A DNA stretch of 53,296 nt from an uncultured Christensenella sp. (GTDB lineage: Bacteria; Bacillota; Clostridia; Christensenellales; Borkfalkiaceae): the NCBI GenBank assembly GCA_910578765.1, contig CAJTRW010000011.1, forward strand, positions 3,779 to 57,074, given 5' to 3'. Positions 25,901-32,490 of the stretch are shown here, in pieces. Each line of letters opens with the position of its first letter. The stretch's first letter is position 1. A program made the position numbers and the translations under genes. Under the pieces are notes generated by a model. The model made no database searches and was not told the origin of the DNA. It was given only the letters and a program-made list of their open reading frames with translations.

Positions 25901-27018
25901 TAATTTTCGCTGTCGTCAAGCGAAACGTATTTGGTTACGCTTACGTCGTCGAAGAACGCGTAACCCTCCACGGGATAATTTACGTCGCGCAGATTTGACT
26001 CTCCCAAACCAAGCTCCAATGTAATATTGCTGGAAGTGAAATCGCACGCGTTAACATAAACGGAATATTGAACCCAGCCGTTGTAATCGGCGGAAGCTTT
26101 GCCGTCTTTTATAAGTTTTTCTGTGTTTATGCTCGTAATAGAGAAATTGTCGAGGGTGGACGAGCCGACGGTATGTTTAACGGTAATATTCGCTCCGCGG
26201 TCCTGGCTGACGTCGGCGCCCTGTGAAAATTTAAGGTAAGCCGTTTTGACCCATACGGAAATTTCCGCCGCGGTGTTTGCGGGCAGGTCTATGCTGACCG
26301 AAGAATAATTCTGCGCAATGCCGTTGTGAGAGGTCGCGTAGTTATGGACCATAAGCACGTGGGAGAAGGGCTGTTTAAGTTCCTCGTCAAAGAAGTAATC
26401 TCCGTACGTCTTGCTGTTTTCGTCCTTATCTTCGTAAACGGGCTTTTCATTGCCTTCGTCGTCGGTATAAACAAGCCCCCCGTCTTTCTCGCGCACGTTG
26501 TAATGCGTGCCGGGGTTTTCTATAAACTCCTTAGCGGCGGTCTTGTCCGCTTCTTCGGCGTCGTCTTTCGTGTTCAAAGCGGCGTAAGTGTCTTTATAAA
26601 GCAAATCGCTGGATTTAAGTCCGTTGTAGTCGACGTGCTTGTCCTTATAGTCTTTATCGGAGGAGTCGAGCGCGTTGTTATAGTCAAGCTTTGCCGCAAG
26701 CCCGCTGTCGGTCAAAGCCGCCCAATCCTTTTGAGAAGTGCCTATTATACCGGACTGGGTGTAGGAAGAAGATCCGCCGCGCGTCCAGTTATTGGGCGTA
26801 TTGACGAGATAGACGCCGTCGTCGGGAACGTTGAAAAATTCAAAGTTTCCGTTTTTGAGAAGCTGCGTATCTTCCTTGGACGTGGTTTTTTCATCCTCGT
26901 TATCGGGTTTGTCTGGCTTGCATGCCGCCGCAAGACCCGTTAACGAGAATGCCGCCGTGCAGGCAAGCGCGACGAATACGTACTTTAATCTGCGTTTATT
27001 TGAACTGCGTTTAATCAT
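22915..27018 (-). CDS. Giant surface lipoprotein with beta-sandwich repeats and C-terminal membrane anchor
   Basis: Unrecognised 1367-residue protein. The start is basic with a hydrophobic stretch and GLAAAC (C33), a slightly off-consensus lipobox. Three long regions look like carbohydrate-binding type jelly rolls: about 216-366, 480-665 and 850-1100. They share phrases such as NGWVQYSVYVN (313-323) and NGWVQCFVFIN (610-620), ISVWVKT (253-259) and VSFWLKT (557-563). Residue 55 onward (KNGNFEFF) also resembles a CBM4/9 start. Residues about 900-1010 hold a tyrosine- and aspartate-rich insert. A TM helix (1255-1278) and a basic then glutamate-rich tail (1279-1367) end the protein, so it may be fixed at both ends. 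Promoter at 27079-27107, ribosome site AAAGGTG. Possible roles are glycan binding or surface scaffolding; none is proven. Confidence 0.8.
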   Translation of the reverse strand: MIKRSSNKRRLKYVFVALACTAAFSLTGLAAACKPDKPDNEDEKTTSKEDTQLLKNGNFEFFNVPDDGVYLVNTPNNWTRGGSSSYTQSGIIGTSQKDWAALTDSGLAAKLDYNNALDSSDKDYKDKHVDYNGLKSSDLLYKDTYAALNTKDDAEEADKTAAKEFIENPGTHYNVREKDGGLVYTDDEGNEKPVYEDKDENSKTYGDYFFDEELKQPFSHVLMVHNYATSHNGIAQNYSSVSIDLPANTAAEISVWVKTAYLKFSQGADVSQDRGANITVKHTVGSSTLDNFSITSINTEKLIKDGKASADYNGWVQYSVYVNACDFTSSNITLELGLGESNLRDVNYPVEGYAFFDDVSVTKYVSLDDSENYKNDEQKIKNDKTNLTLSSDKSEKVFVADTDVRNNTAIDQRHANSFSYLIDLASEQDYNAVSFSNATAGLTVDKDGYTTSLYTLGEKNLMGFTTATATNDAKLPKNFNSFSLTGDLLAYFKAGYEFTAADTEFNARLNEALKSAADLPKLDAATDNNVLLMLSANRAAYTSSVDLTIAKESRTIVSFWLKTSDMKGSTAATVTATDKGDKDNTATFTLDSTGMTTDVGDEENKKDIFNGWVQCFVFINNETESEKTVSLDLSIGQTVIKDTDAAKYKAGWVSMANLQTLSVDEKTFSYTGEGDHTATLTLGEDKDKETNAFDEVYGNQIHRIENDFANPANYTGVNGGSSYVKNNGQISMPFDDSNTNGNAGLINKKYFENYKNNEWFNDLLNGFGLSGNTDYNAVWNNIFGSKSVQPLVIVNKTRDSFVIAKNVTEENFKNYYLKNDNNEFENVATDAEFDKDATYFEKVQVKNYGFLGSEQTVAADSYATVSVKVKVSKGAVAYVYLTDTSASKEVLTFKAPSYTFYYDQDGNVLKKKPEKDPTLTEQLENILYTLRDDGLYQDANGKLYANVYNYAKLYKDASAQYFDKDKNPVGFNNLVKGQTYYKADGTEANGYLVTDDGTKIYEYKDGKYYYVMKDVKPVEVNPFDTSYAIKGYSDISETYVAKIEGNEENANKWITLNFVLHAGSASKSYRLELWSGERQSLDSGSAENSTVIFDYSYSTVSDDTLKNDYYEKKIISAYQELLTSKGLLSGFATLTENISYYKELTDKYLASGELTQADIDKYEILTNYVAHYYTYSLYDSANFKPFNKETADENSTGYDYDISKYSEKLAYLQISEGDTYTVFADYSVIDQSISLGEDSDTGDGDNDKPKGNNTTVWLLVSSILLVVALVVAMMSLLIRDMLKKKRREKAIGKNNFNHQKANRYMKKLHLKKEEFEEVDISDDEEQPVATEETQNPEAETVETEEPEQPTESDEIPEENNSDNGEEE

Positions 27019-27078
27019 AAGACACCTTTTAAGGAAAAGTTTCTTTTCTTTTACATTAATAAAAATTTTTACTTATCT

Positions 27079-27107
27079 ATTTTAATATAAGCGCGGTTTT
27101 TAATCAA
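27079..27107 (-). promoter_or_regulatory. Promoter of the large lipoprotein gene
   Basis: Minus strand TTGATT (27107-27102), 17 bases, TAAAAT (27084-27079), about 60 bases before the ATG. Confidence 0.5.
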
Positions 27108-27183
27108 GCAAATATCGGTATAAAATGCAAAAAAATTATTATTTTTGCCTTAATTGCAAAAACTGTTTTAGAGTAAAGTTAAT

Positions 27184-27549
27184 ATGCAAACCAAAAATAA
27201 TTTTTTCAAACGTTTGCTTGCGGGGCTGTTGACCGGACTTGTTAACGGACTGTTCGGCGGCGGAGGAGGAATGGTCGCCGTACCTCTTTTGAAAAATATG
27301 CTCGGATACGGGGATAAACAGTCACACGCAACGGCAATATTCGTAATAGCGCCCGTCTGCGCGGCAAGCGCGATAGTTTATATAGCTAACGGTTATGCGT
27401 CTGCGGACGTAATAATACCCGCGGCAATCGGTTCGGTTGCGGGCGGGCTTTTAGGCGCTTATTCTCTTGATTTTTTCCCGAAAACGGTTATAAATTACAT
27501 TTTTATCGCCGTAATGTTTGCGGCGGGCATAAGGATGATAACGGCGTGA
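27184..27549 (+). CDS. Half-size TSUP (TauE/SafE) permease, first subunit
   Basis: A 121-residue membrane protein equal to one half of a TauE/SafE transporter, the family exporting sulfite, sulfoacetate or related anions. Four hydrophobic segments are visible (about 9-32, 47-68, 75-95, 103-120). The family loop appears as LVNGLFGGGGGMVAVPLL, and ATAIFVI matches the segment following it. Full-length relatives are about 250 residues with two such halves. It ends in a four-base GTGA overlap with the second half, so the two are translationally coupled and probably form a heterodimer. Substrate unknown. Confidence 0.82.
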   Translation: MQTKNNFFKRLLAGLLTGLVNGLFGGGGGMVAVPLLKNMLGYGDKQSHATAIFVIAPVCAASAIVYIANGYASADVIIPAAIGSVAGGLLGAYSLDFFPKTVINYIFIAVMFAAGIRMITA

Positions 27550-27926
27550 GTTTTATTTTGTTTCTTATAGCCGGCTTTTTTGCCGGACTTCTGGGCGGTA
27601 TGGGAATGGGGGGCGGAACTATCCTTATTCCTGCGCTGACCGTGTTGCTCGGCGTGGAACAGCACGTTGCGCAGGCGACGAATCTGATAGCTTTTCTGCC
27701 TATGGCGGCTTTTACGCTTAACGTGCACAAAAAAAACGGACTTTTAAAAACGCAGGGTCTTTTAAGCATAGTAATACCGGCGGTGCTCGGTTCGGTAACC
27801 GCCGGTTTCGCCGCGGCTCTGTTGCCGCCTGTTATTTTAAAAAAGCTTTTCGGCGCGTTTCTTGTCCTGCTTGCCGCGGGACTTCTCGCCAAGGTAAAAT
27901 TCAGCTTCTCGAAAGCAGCTTCTTGA
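27546..27926 (+). CDS. Half-size TSUP (TauE/SafE) permease, second subunit
   Basis: Companion of the preceding gene, 126 residues, starting with GTG 27546 inside its stop. Four hydrophobic segments; the family loop reads FAGLLGGMGMGGGTILIPAL (11-30), followed by ATNLIAFLP (about 45-53). Because both halves keep a complete signature loop and four TM segments each, the pair reads as a natural split transporter and not as random breakage, although a single frameshift within a fused gene would look similar. The last 26 bases overlap the convergent flippase gene. Confidence 0.82.
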   Translation: MSFILFLIAGFFAGLLGGMGMGGGTILIPALTVLLGVEQHVAQATNLIAFLPMAAFTLNVHKKNGLLKTQGLLSIVIPAVLGSVTAGFAAALLPPVILKKLFGAFLVLLAAGLLAKVKFSFSKAAS

Positions 27927-29406
27927 CGGGGCGCATTGTAAACATTTCCAGACAGTACAGGAAAGCCGCGGAAAAAGCAAGGCATGCGGGCGCGCAAATA
28001 ACAAGTTGCCAAAGCACGCCTATGTAACGGCTTATTATTCCGTCGAGGAAGCTTCCGAAAGCGCATGTTACTACGATAACGATTAATGCGTGCGCGGTAT
28101 ATTTCAGATATTTGACGCCGTGGCATTTTTTTCTTAACAGTCTTAAATTAAGCGCGCCTGAAATTATGTAACTCAGCGCAAGCCCTATCAGGTAGGAGTA
28201 AACTCCCACAAATTTCGTCAAAGCAACTATGCTTATAAGCATTGCCGCCGCGCCGAGGAAGAAATTTATAAGCGTTTTCTTTTCGCAGTTCATGGAGTTT
28301 AGTACAGTATTGGTAATCATGGCAAGGCACATGGGAAGCAGAATAAACGCGCTTCTTTGCACAATCTCGCCGCTCATTGTGTTTGAGTAGAGAAATTCGC
28401 CTATTTCGTCGCCGGACACAAACAGCAAAGGTATAAGCAAAGTGGCTATAAATACCGCCGCCCTGACCGATTTTTCCACGTCGAATTTAACAAGCTCGGT
28501 CTTATTCCTGTAATAATTTTCCGACAGTTCGGGTGCGACCACTACCGAAATAGAGCCTATCAGCGACGACGGTATAAATAAAATGGGCACGCTCATGCCT
28601 ATTGCTATGCCGTAAAGGCTTATCGCTTCGGAATTGTTCAATCCGTAAGTTTTCATCAGAAGCAGGGGTAGAAGCACTGCAACAGCGGAATTTATTACGG
28701 AAGTGGAAGTGCGCATTGCCGTAATGGGCAGCGAGGAGGAGAAAAGCGGTTTAAGCTGGCTTTTGGGGTTGACGAACTTTCCGCCCTTTTTAAAGTACCA
28801 GATAAGCGACGCGCCGAAGGAGAATACGTAAGAAATAAGCACGGCTATCGTGGCGCGCTGCGCGCCGAGCATAGGGTCCGTCACTCCGTAAACGAGTACG
28901 CAGCCGAGAACGACCATCACGGCGTCCTCCAACAGCTCTATTATGCTGTAAGACAAAAATTGCTTATTGCCCCAGAAGGAGCCGCGCATGACCGCGTAAA
29001 CGGACGTAAGGATAAGTCCCGGCAACAAAATAAGGAAAATATTCGTGCACCTTGCGTCCGAAAAAAGAAATCCGAAAAGATTTCTGCCGAAAAGCAGAAC
29101 GACGGCAACGGGCACCGTAACCACAAGTGTTGCAATTACTCCCGCCGTGACGGCTGCGCTTTTGCCTTTTTCGTCGTTATTCGCGTTGCTTTTGGCAATC
29201 AAGCGTGAAACCGTAACGGGTACGCCGCTGGAAGCGGCTGTAAGGAATACGGCGAAAACGGACAGGCATATCTGGTAAATGCCTATGCCCTCGGCGCCTA
29301 TGATACGGGATAAAATTATTCTGTAAAAGAAGCTTAAAGCTTTTTCCACTGTAGAGAGGACCGTCACCTGCGCGGCGGATTTGTAAATATTGTGTTTCAT
29401 CAACAT
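27901..29406 (-). CDS. SpoVB/MurJ-like polysaccharide flippase (MOP superfamily)
   Basis: A 501-residue membrane protein with about 14 hydrophobic segments. N-terminal sequence STVEKALSFFYRIILSRIIG, then GIGIYQI and SGVPVTVSRLIAKS, is that of the SpoVB group, which in Bacillus is required for cortex synthesis and in related forms moves lipid-linked precursors across the membrane. MRGSFWGNKQF and SLIGSISVVVAPELSE are further family blocks. Alternative start: ATG at 29400 (MKHN) is six bases inside the one given; neither has a clear ribosome site. Whether it is SpoVB itself or a paralogue such as YkvU cannot be told. Confidence 0.85.
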   Translation of the reverse strand: MLMKHNIYKSAAQVTVLSTVEKALSFFYRIILSRIIGAEGIGIYQICLSVFAVFLTAASSGVPVTVSRLIAKSNANNDEKGKSAAVTAGVIATLVVTVPVAVVLLFGRNLFGFLFSDARCTNIFLILLPGLILTSVYAVMRGSFWGNKQFLSYSIIELLEDAVMVVLGCVLVYGVTDPMLGAQRATIAVLISYVFSFGASLIWYFKKGGKFVNPKSQLKPLFSSSLPITAMRTSTSVINSAVAVLLPLLLMKTYGLNNSEAISLYGIAIGMSVPILFIPSSLIGSISVVVAPELSENYYRNKTELVKFDVEKSVRAAVFIATLLIPLLFVSGDEIGEFLYSNTMSGEIVQRSAFILLPMCLAMITNTVLNSMNCEKKTLINFFLGAAAMLISIVALTKFVGVYSYLIGLALSYIISGALNLRLLRKKCHGVKYLKYTAHALIVIVVTCAFGSFLDGIISRYIGVLWQLVICAPACLAFSAAFLYCLEMFTMRPVKKLLSRS

Positions 29407-29452
29407 TATTCTACAAATTTCATTGTCGGATTATGAACGTTTTGCGCGGTAA

Positions 29453-29749
29453 ATGCGTATAATATACAAAATGTTTACGCTCGTTACGGACAGAAACAAA
29501 TATTTCAGGGTTAAACGCGGACAGCGCCCGAAGGAGCTGGAAGACGTATTCGGCGTTCCTGTGCCCGATGGTGTTTTCGCCGGCATGATTATAGTCGCTT
29601 CGGGCGATTACGTAAGGTACACGGCGGAAGTCGGGGATACTTACCGTACCGTCGCGCTCAAATTCGGCGCCGACGAGGAACTTTTACGGCAAACCAACGG
29701 AAACAAACCCGTTTATCCCACATGCAAATTATTTGTGCCGTGTAAATAA
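29453..29749 (+). CDS. LysM domain protein
   Basis: A 98-residue protein whose C-terminal half is a LysM module (about 55-98, YTAEVGDTYRTVALKFGADE and KPVYPTCKLFVPCK), a glycan-binding fold common in peptidoglycan and spore coat proteins. The N-terminal half may be a diverged second LysM (FRVKRGQRPKELEDVFGV). No signal peptide is visible, which fits spore coat or mother-cell proteins. ATG 29471 (MFTLVTD) is an alternative start; TATAAT at 29458-29463 overlaps the first ATG, so if it is a -10 the later start would be the real one. Confidence 0.75.
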   Translation: MRIIYKMFTLVTDRNKYFRVKRGQRPKELEDVFGVPVPDGVFAGMIIVASGDYVRYTAEVGDTYRTVALKFGADEELLRQTNGNKPVYPTCKLFVPCK

Positions 29750-29794
29750 CCGCGTGGCATATAATGTAATATATAAAAAATAACGGAGGTCAAA

Positions 29795-30451
29795 ATGTCA
29801 TTTTTTTCCAATTTTCAATCGGATAAATGCCCCGGTTCCATAAGCGGCAATCCTTTAAACGGAATGTGTGAAAAGGTGTGCATTCAGGCACAAAAGATTT
29901 TCGACGCCTGCATCAAACAGATACAGATAGAAAATTATACCTTAACGCTCACCGACCAGGTTCCCTCGGACCCTACATACCCCCTGACTTTCATAAGCGC
30001 AAGGTCGACGACTTCTACGGGTAACATCACAAACCTGAATGTCGAAAGGTTAGCCGACAAACCCGGCTGTGCAAGGGTACAGGCGACCGTAAGCATTCCC
30101 GTCGAGGTACTTTACACGGACGCTAACGGCGTGGAGGGGTCCGCTCAAGCCACCATCAGCGTAGCGCAGGACGTTCTCCTGTTCGTTCCGGCTCCTTCGA
30201 TAATGCCGTATCAGGTTACCGCGGAAGTCAGCGCCGTGTGCGCGGAAGGCACTTTTAATTCCGAAACGGGTACGTTCAGCGTAAACGCATGTCTCACAAC
30301 GATTCTCAAAGTTTCCATAAACGTTGAAATTCTCGTGCCGAGCTACGGCTATTGCGCAATACCGCCCGCACAGGATTACACTCAGGAAGTATGTACGGGA
30401 TTCTTCGAGCTTCCCCTTTATCCTCAGGGCAAAAACTGCTCCAAACAATAA
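29795..30451 (+). CDS. Cysteine-rich 218-residue protein of unknown role
   Basis: I do not recognise a named family. No signal peptide. The start has CPGS, MCEKVCIQAQKIFDACIKQ (C25, C29, C39), followed by an all-beta region with repeated threonine/serine strands; further cysteines occur in pairs towards the end (VSAVCAEG, YGYCAIPP, QEVCTGFF, KNCSKQ). Soluble, beta-rich and cysteine-rich proteins of this kind, lying next to a LysM gene in a spore former, suggest a spore coat or exosporium component; that is inference. A strong ribosome site (AACGGAGG) and a CATATAAT element at 29758-29765, close to the sigma-E -10 consensus CATACAAT, precede it. A terminator follows. Confidence 0.8.
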   Translation: MSFFSNFQSDKCPGSISGNPLNGMCEKVCIQAQKIFDACIKQIQIENYTLTLTDQVPSDPTYPLTFISARSTTSTGNITNLNVERLADKPGCARVQATVSIPVEVLYTDANGVEGSAQATISVAQDVLLFVPAPSIMPYQVTAEVSAVCAEGTFNSETGTFSVNACLTTILKVSINVEILVPSYGYCAIPPAQDYTQEVCTGFFELPLYPQGKNCSKQ

Positions 30452-30469
30452 CAATATTTCAACAACGCT

Positions 30470-30506
30470 CGGCGGGTGCTTCGGCCCCGCCGTTTAATTT
30501 TTTTTC
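30470..30506 (+). terminator. Terminator after the cysteine-rich protein gene
   Basis: CGGCGGG (30470-30476) pairs with CCCGCCG (30486-30492), then a T-rich tail. Confidence 0.8.
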
Positions 30507-30650
30507 GGGCAAAATAGTCAATTTAAAGTGGAAAAATAGTACTATGTTACGCATAATAAGCTCTTTTTGCGTAAATTCAGCCTGTTTTTTATGAAAATTC
30601 CATACTGAAAAACGCTTTATAAATTTTTTAAGAAATGTTAAAATGGAAGC

Positions 30651-31346
30651 ATGAAAGTATTTTCAATAAGCGATTTACATCTTTCCGGACTTACGGACAA
30701 GCCCATGGAGGTGTTCGGCGCGGGATGGGAAAACCATTTTGAAAAAATAAAAAAAGACTGGCGGGAAAAGGTTTCCGACGAAGACGTGGTTTTAATTTGC
30801 GGCGACGTAAGCTGGGGTACGGTTCTCGAAGAAGGACTGTACGATTTGCGTACTTTAAAGGAGCTTAAAGGCAAAAAAGTATTTATCCGCGGCAATCACG
30901 ACTATTGGTGGAACGGCATAACCAAGCTGCGCGCCGCCGCGCCCGACGGTACTTTTTATTTCTTGCAGAACGATTGCGTCAAAATAGAAAATATAATAAT
31001 TTGCGGTTCGCGCGGCTGGACTTGCCCGGGCAGTTCGGATTACGGCGAGCACGACGAAAAGCTGTATCTCCGCGAAGCCGAGCGGTTTAAGCTTTGCTAC
31101 AAGCAGGTGGAAAAAGTGCGCGCGGAAGAAGATAAATTAATAGTTATGACGCACTATCCGCCTTTTTCGTTGAAGTCGCCCGACACGCTGTTTACGCGTA
31201 TGTTTGAGGAGTGGCGCGCGGACAAGGTGGTTTTCGGGCATATCCACGGCGAAACTTATTTCCCTCTGCGCACGGTAAAGAACGCAATCGAATATGTCCT
31301 GACCTCCTGCGATAAGGTCGGCTTTTCCCTGCAAAGAATTTTGTAA
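30651..31346 (+). CDS. Metallophosphoesterase (calcineurin-like)
   Basis: Two-metal phosphoesterase of 231 residues. Metal-binding motifs in order: SDLHL (D8, H10), GDVSWG (D52), GNHDYWW (N82, H83), MTHYPPF (histidine near 165) and GHIHGE. Close in pattern to the predicted phosphohydrolases of the YkuE/serine-threonine phosphatase-like group in Clostridia; substrate unknown. A weak promoter pair (TTTATA, 17 bases, TAAAAT ending near 30644) may be upstream. Between 30507 and 30650 I see only this and an inverted repeat TTACGCA/TGCGTAA (30547-30574). Confidence 0.87.
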   Translation: MKVFSISDLHLSGLTDKPMEVFGAGWENHFEKIKKDWREKVSDEDVVLICGDVSWGTVLEEGLYDLRTLKELKGKKVFIRGNHDYWWNGITKLRAAAPDGTFYFLQNDCVKIENIIICGSRGWTCPGSSDYGEHDEKLYLREAERFKLCYKQVEKVRAEEDKLIVMTHYPPFSLKSPDTLFTRMFEEWRADKVVFGHIHGETYFPLRTVKNAIEYVLTSCDKVGFSLQRIL

Positions 31347-31373
31347 AAATCGCAAATTAAAGCCGTCCGTAAC

Positions 31374-31402
31374 TTTACATTTTTCTAAACTTGTGTTATA
31401 CT
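31374..31402 (+). promoter_or_regulatory. Promoter of the pyr operon
   Basis: TTTACA (31374-31379), 17-base spacer, TATACT (31397-31402). The predicted transcript starts near 31409, leaving a leader of about 150 bases before pyrB. Confidence 0.75.
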
Positions 31403-31433
31403 TCTAAAAACCGATATTACGAACGGGTCGTTT

Positions 31434-31538
31434 ATGCAGCGGAGAAATTTAAATTTTATTTCATACGTAAATAAATTCAAAGCGGAAAAGGCGGAAGCGG
31501 ATTGCTTTTATGTCGCCTTTACCGCTTTTTTTCTGTAA
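31434..31538 (+). CDS. Candidate pyr leader peptide (34 codons)
   Basis: An ATG 25 bases after the predicted transcription start opens a 34-codon frame (starts MQRRNLNFISYVNK, ends AFTAFFL) that runs across a U-rich stretch (31446-31478) and then through the whole intrinsic terminator, with its stop TAA at 31536-31538 four bases past the T-run. This geometry equals that of E. coli pyrL upstream of pyrBI. The ribosome site is weak (ACGGG), which is the main doubt; no other evidence of translation can be seen. Confidence 0.45.
   Translation: MQRRNLNFISYVNKFKAEKAEADCFYVAFTAFFL
31479..31532 (+). terminator. Transcription attenuator in the pyrB leader
   Basis: Fifteen-base arms AAAGCGG-a-AAAGGCG (31479-31493) and CGCCTTT-a-CCGCTTT (31514-31528) with one A-A mismatch, a small inner hairpin (AAGC/GCTT) and seven T (31526-31532). 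It lies between the operon promoter and pyrB with no second promoter in the 28 bases that remain, so it must act as an attenuator. No upstream sequence complementary to its left arm is visible, and no PyrR-type loop. Confidence 0.85.
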
Positions 31539-31560
31539 AGAATAATTTAAGGATTAACAT

Positions 31561-32490
31561 ATGTTCAGACACAAAGATTTATTGGGGCTTCAAGACTGTA
31601 CGGCGGAAGAAATAACCGAAATTTTAGACGCCGCGGATAAAATGAGAGAGCTTTTGAACGGTAAAAAGAAAAAGCCGGATTTACTCGCAGGTAAGACGCT
31701 TGTTACGTTGTTTTACGAAAACAGCACGCGTACGCGCACGTCGTTCGAGCTTGCCGGTAAATATCTCGGCGCAAACGAAGTCAATATTTCGGTTGCGGCA
31801 AGCTCGGTTCAAAAGGGCGAAACGCTTATCGATACGGGCAGAACGCTTGACGATATGAAAATCGACTTCATAGCAATCCGTCACTCTATGGCGGGCGCGC
31901 CCAAGCTTCTTGCCGAAAACGTCAAAGCAAGCGTCTTAAACGGCGGCGACGGCATTAACGAGCATCCTACCCAAGCGCTTTTGGATATGCTTACGCTGCG
32001 CAGAAAATTCGGTAAAATCAAGGGGCTTAAAGTAGCGATTCTCGGCGACATTAAGCACAGCAGGGTGGCAAAAAGCAATATTTTCGGGCTGAAAAAGCTG
32101 GGCGCGGAGGTATGGGTGTACGCCCCCGAGACCCTCATGCCCAAGGAAATCGAAAAGCTGGGCGCGAAAAAAGCCTCCTCGCGGGAGCAGGCTATCGACG
32201 GCGCCGACGGCGTTATGGGGCTGAGAATACAGTTGGAGCGTCAGAGCGGCGGACTGTTTCCCTCCCTCGGCGAATACTCCAAATTTTACGGCGTAAACGA
32301 AAACCTTATGAAATACGCGAAAAAAGACGCGGTGATACTTCACCCGGGTCCCGTAAACAGGGGCGTGGAGCTTACTCCGGCTTTGATAGACGGTAAAAGC
32401 AGTTGCATTAACGAGCAGGTGACTTGCGGGCTTGCGGTGCGCATGGCGGTTTTAAAGTTGCTTGCGGAATACAGGGGGAAGAATTTATGA
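31561..32490 (+). CDS. pyrB: Aspartate carbamoyltransferase catalytic subunit
   Basis: Joins carbamoyl phosphate and aspartate, the committed step of pyrimidine synthesis. The 309 residues show the carbamoyl-phosphate loop STRTRTSFE (55-63), then SVQKGETLIDT, NGGDGINEHPTQALLD and LHPGPVNRGVE, all diagnostic for PyrB over ornithine carbamoyltransferase. No regulatory subunit (pyrI) is nearby. TAAGGA precedes the ATG. First gene of a tightly packed operon with overlaps pyrB-pyrC (four bases) and pyrF-pyrK (four bases). Regulated by the leader attenuator. Confidence 0.96.
   Translation: MFRHKDLLGLQDCTAEEITEILDAADKMRELLNGKKKKPDLLAGKTLVTLFYENSTRTRTSFELAGKYLGANEVNISVAASSVQKGETLIDTGRTLDDMKIDFIAIRHSMAGAPKLLAENVKASVLNGGDGINEHPTQALLDMLTLRRKFGKIKGLKVAILGDIKHSRVAKSNIFGLKKLGAEVWVYAPETLMPKEIEKLGAKKASSREQAIDGADGVMGLRIQLERQSGGLFPSLGEYSKFYGVNENLMKYAKKDAVILHPGPVNRGVELTPALIDGKSSCINEQVTCGLAVRMAVLKLLAEYRGKNL

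Noticed and set aside
26326..26943. 205-codon plus-strand frame within the giant lipoprotein gene
   Set aside because: Valine- and phenylalanine-rich mirror of aspartate/lysine codons; the minus-strand gene has signal peptide, promoter and ribosome site.
31403..31478. PyrR-binding loop in the pyr leader
   Set aside because: GCAGCGGAGA at 31437-31446 is only vaguely similar to the CCAGAGAGG-type loop and lies in no hairpin; no antiterminator partner is present.
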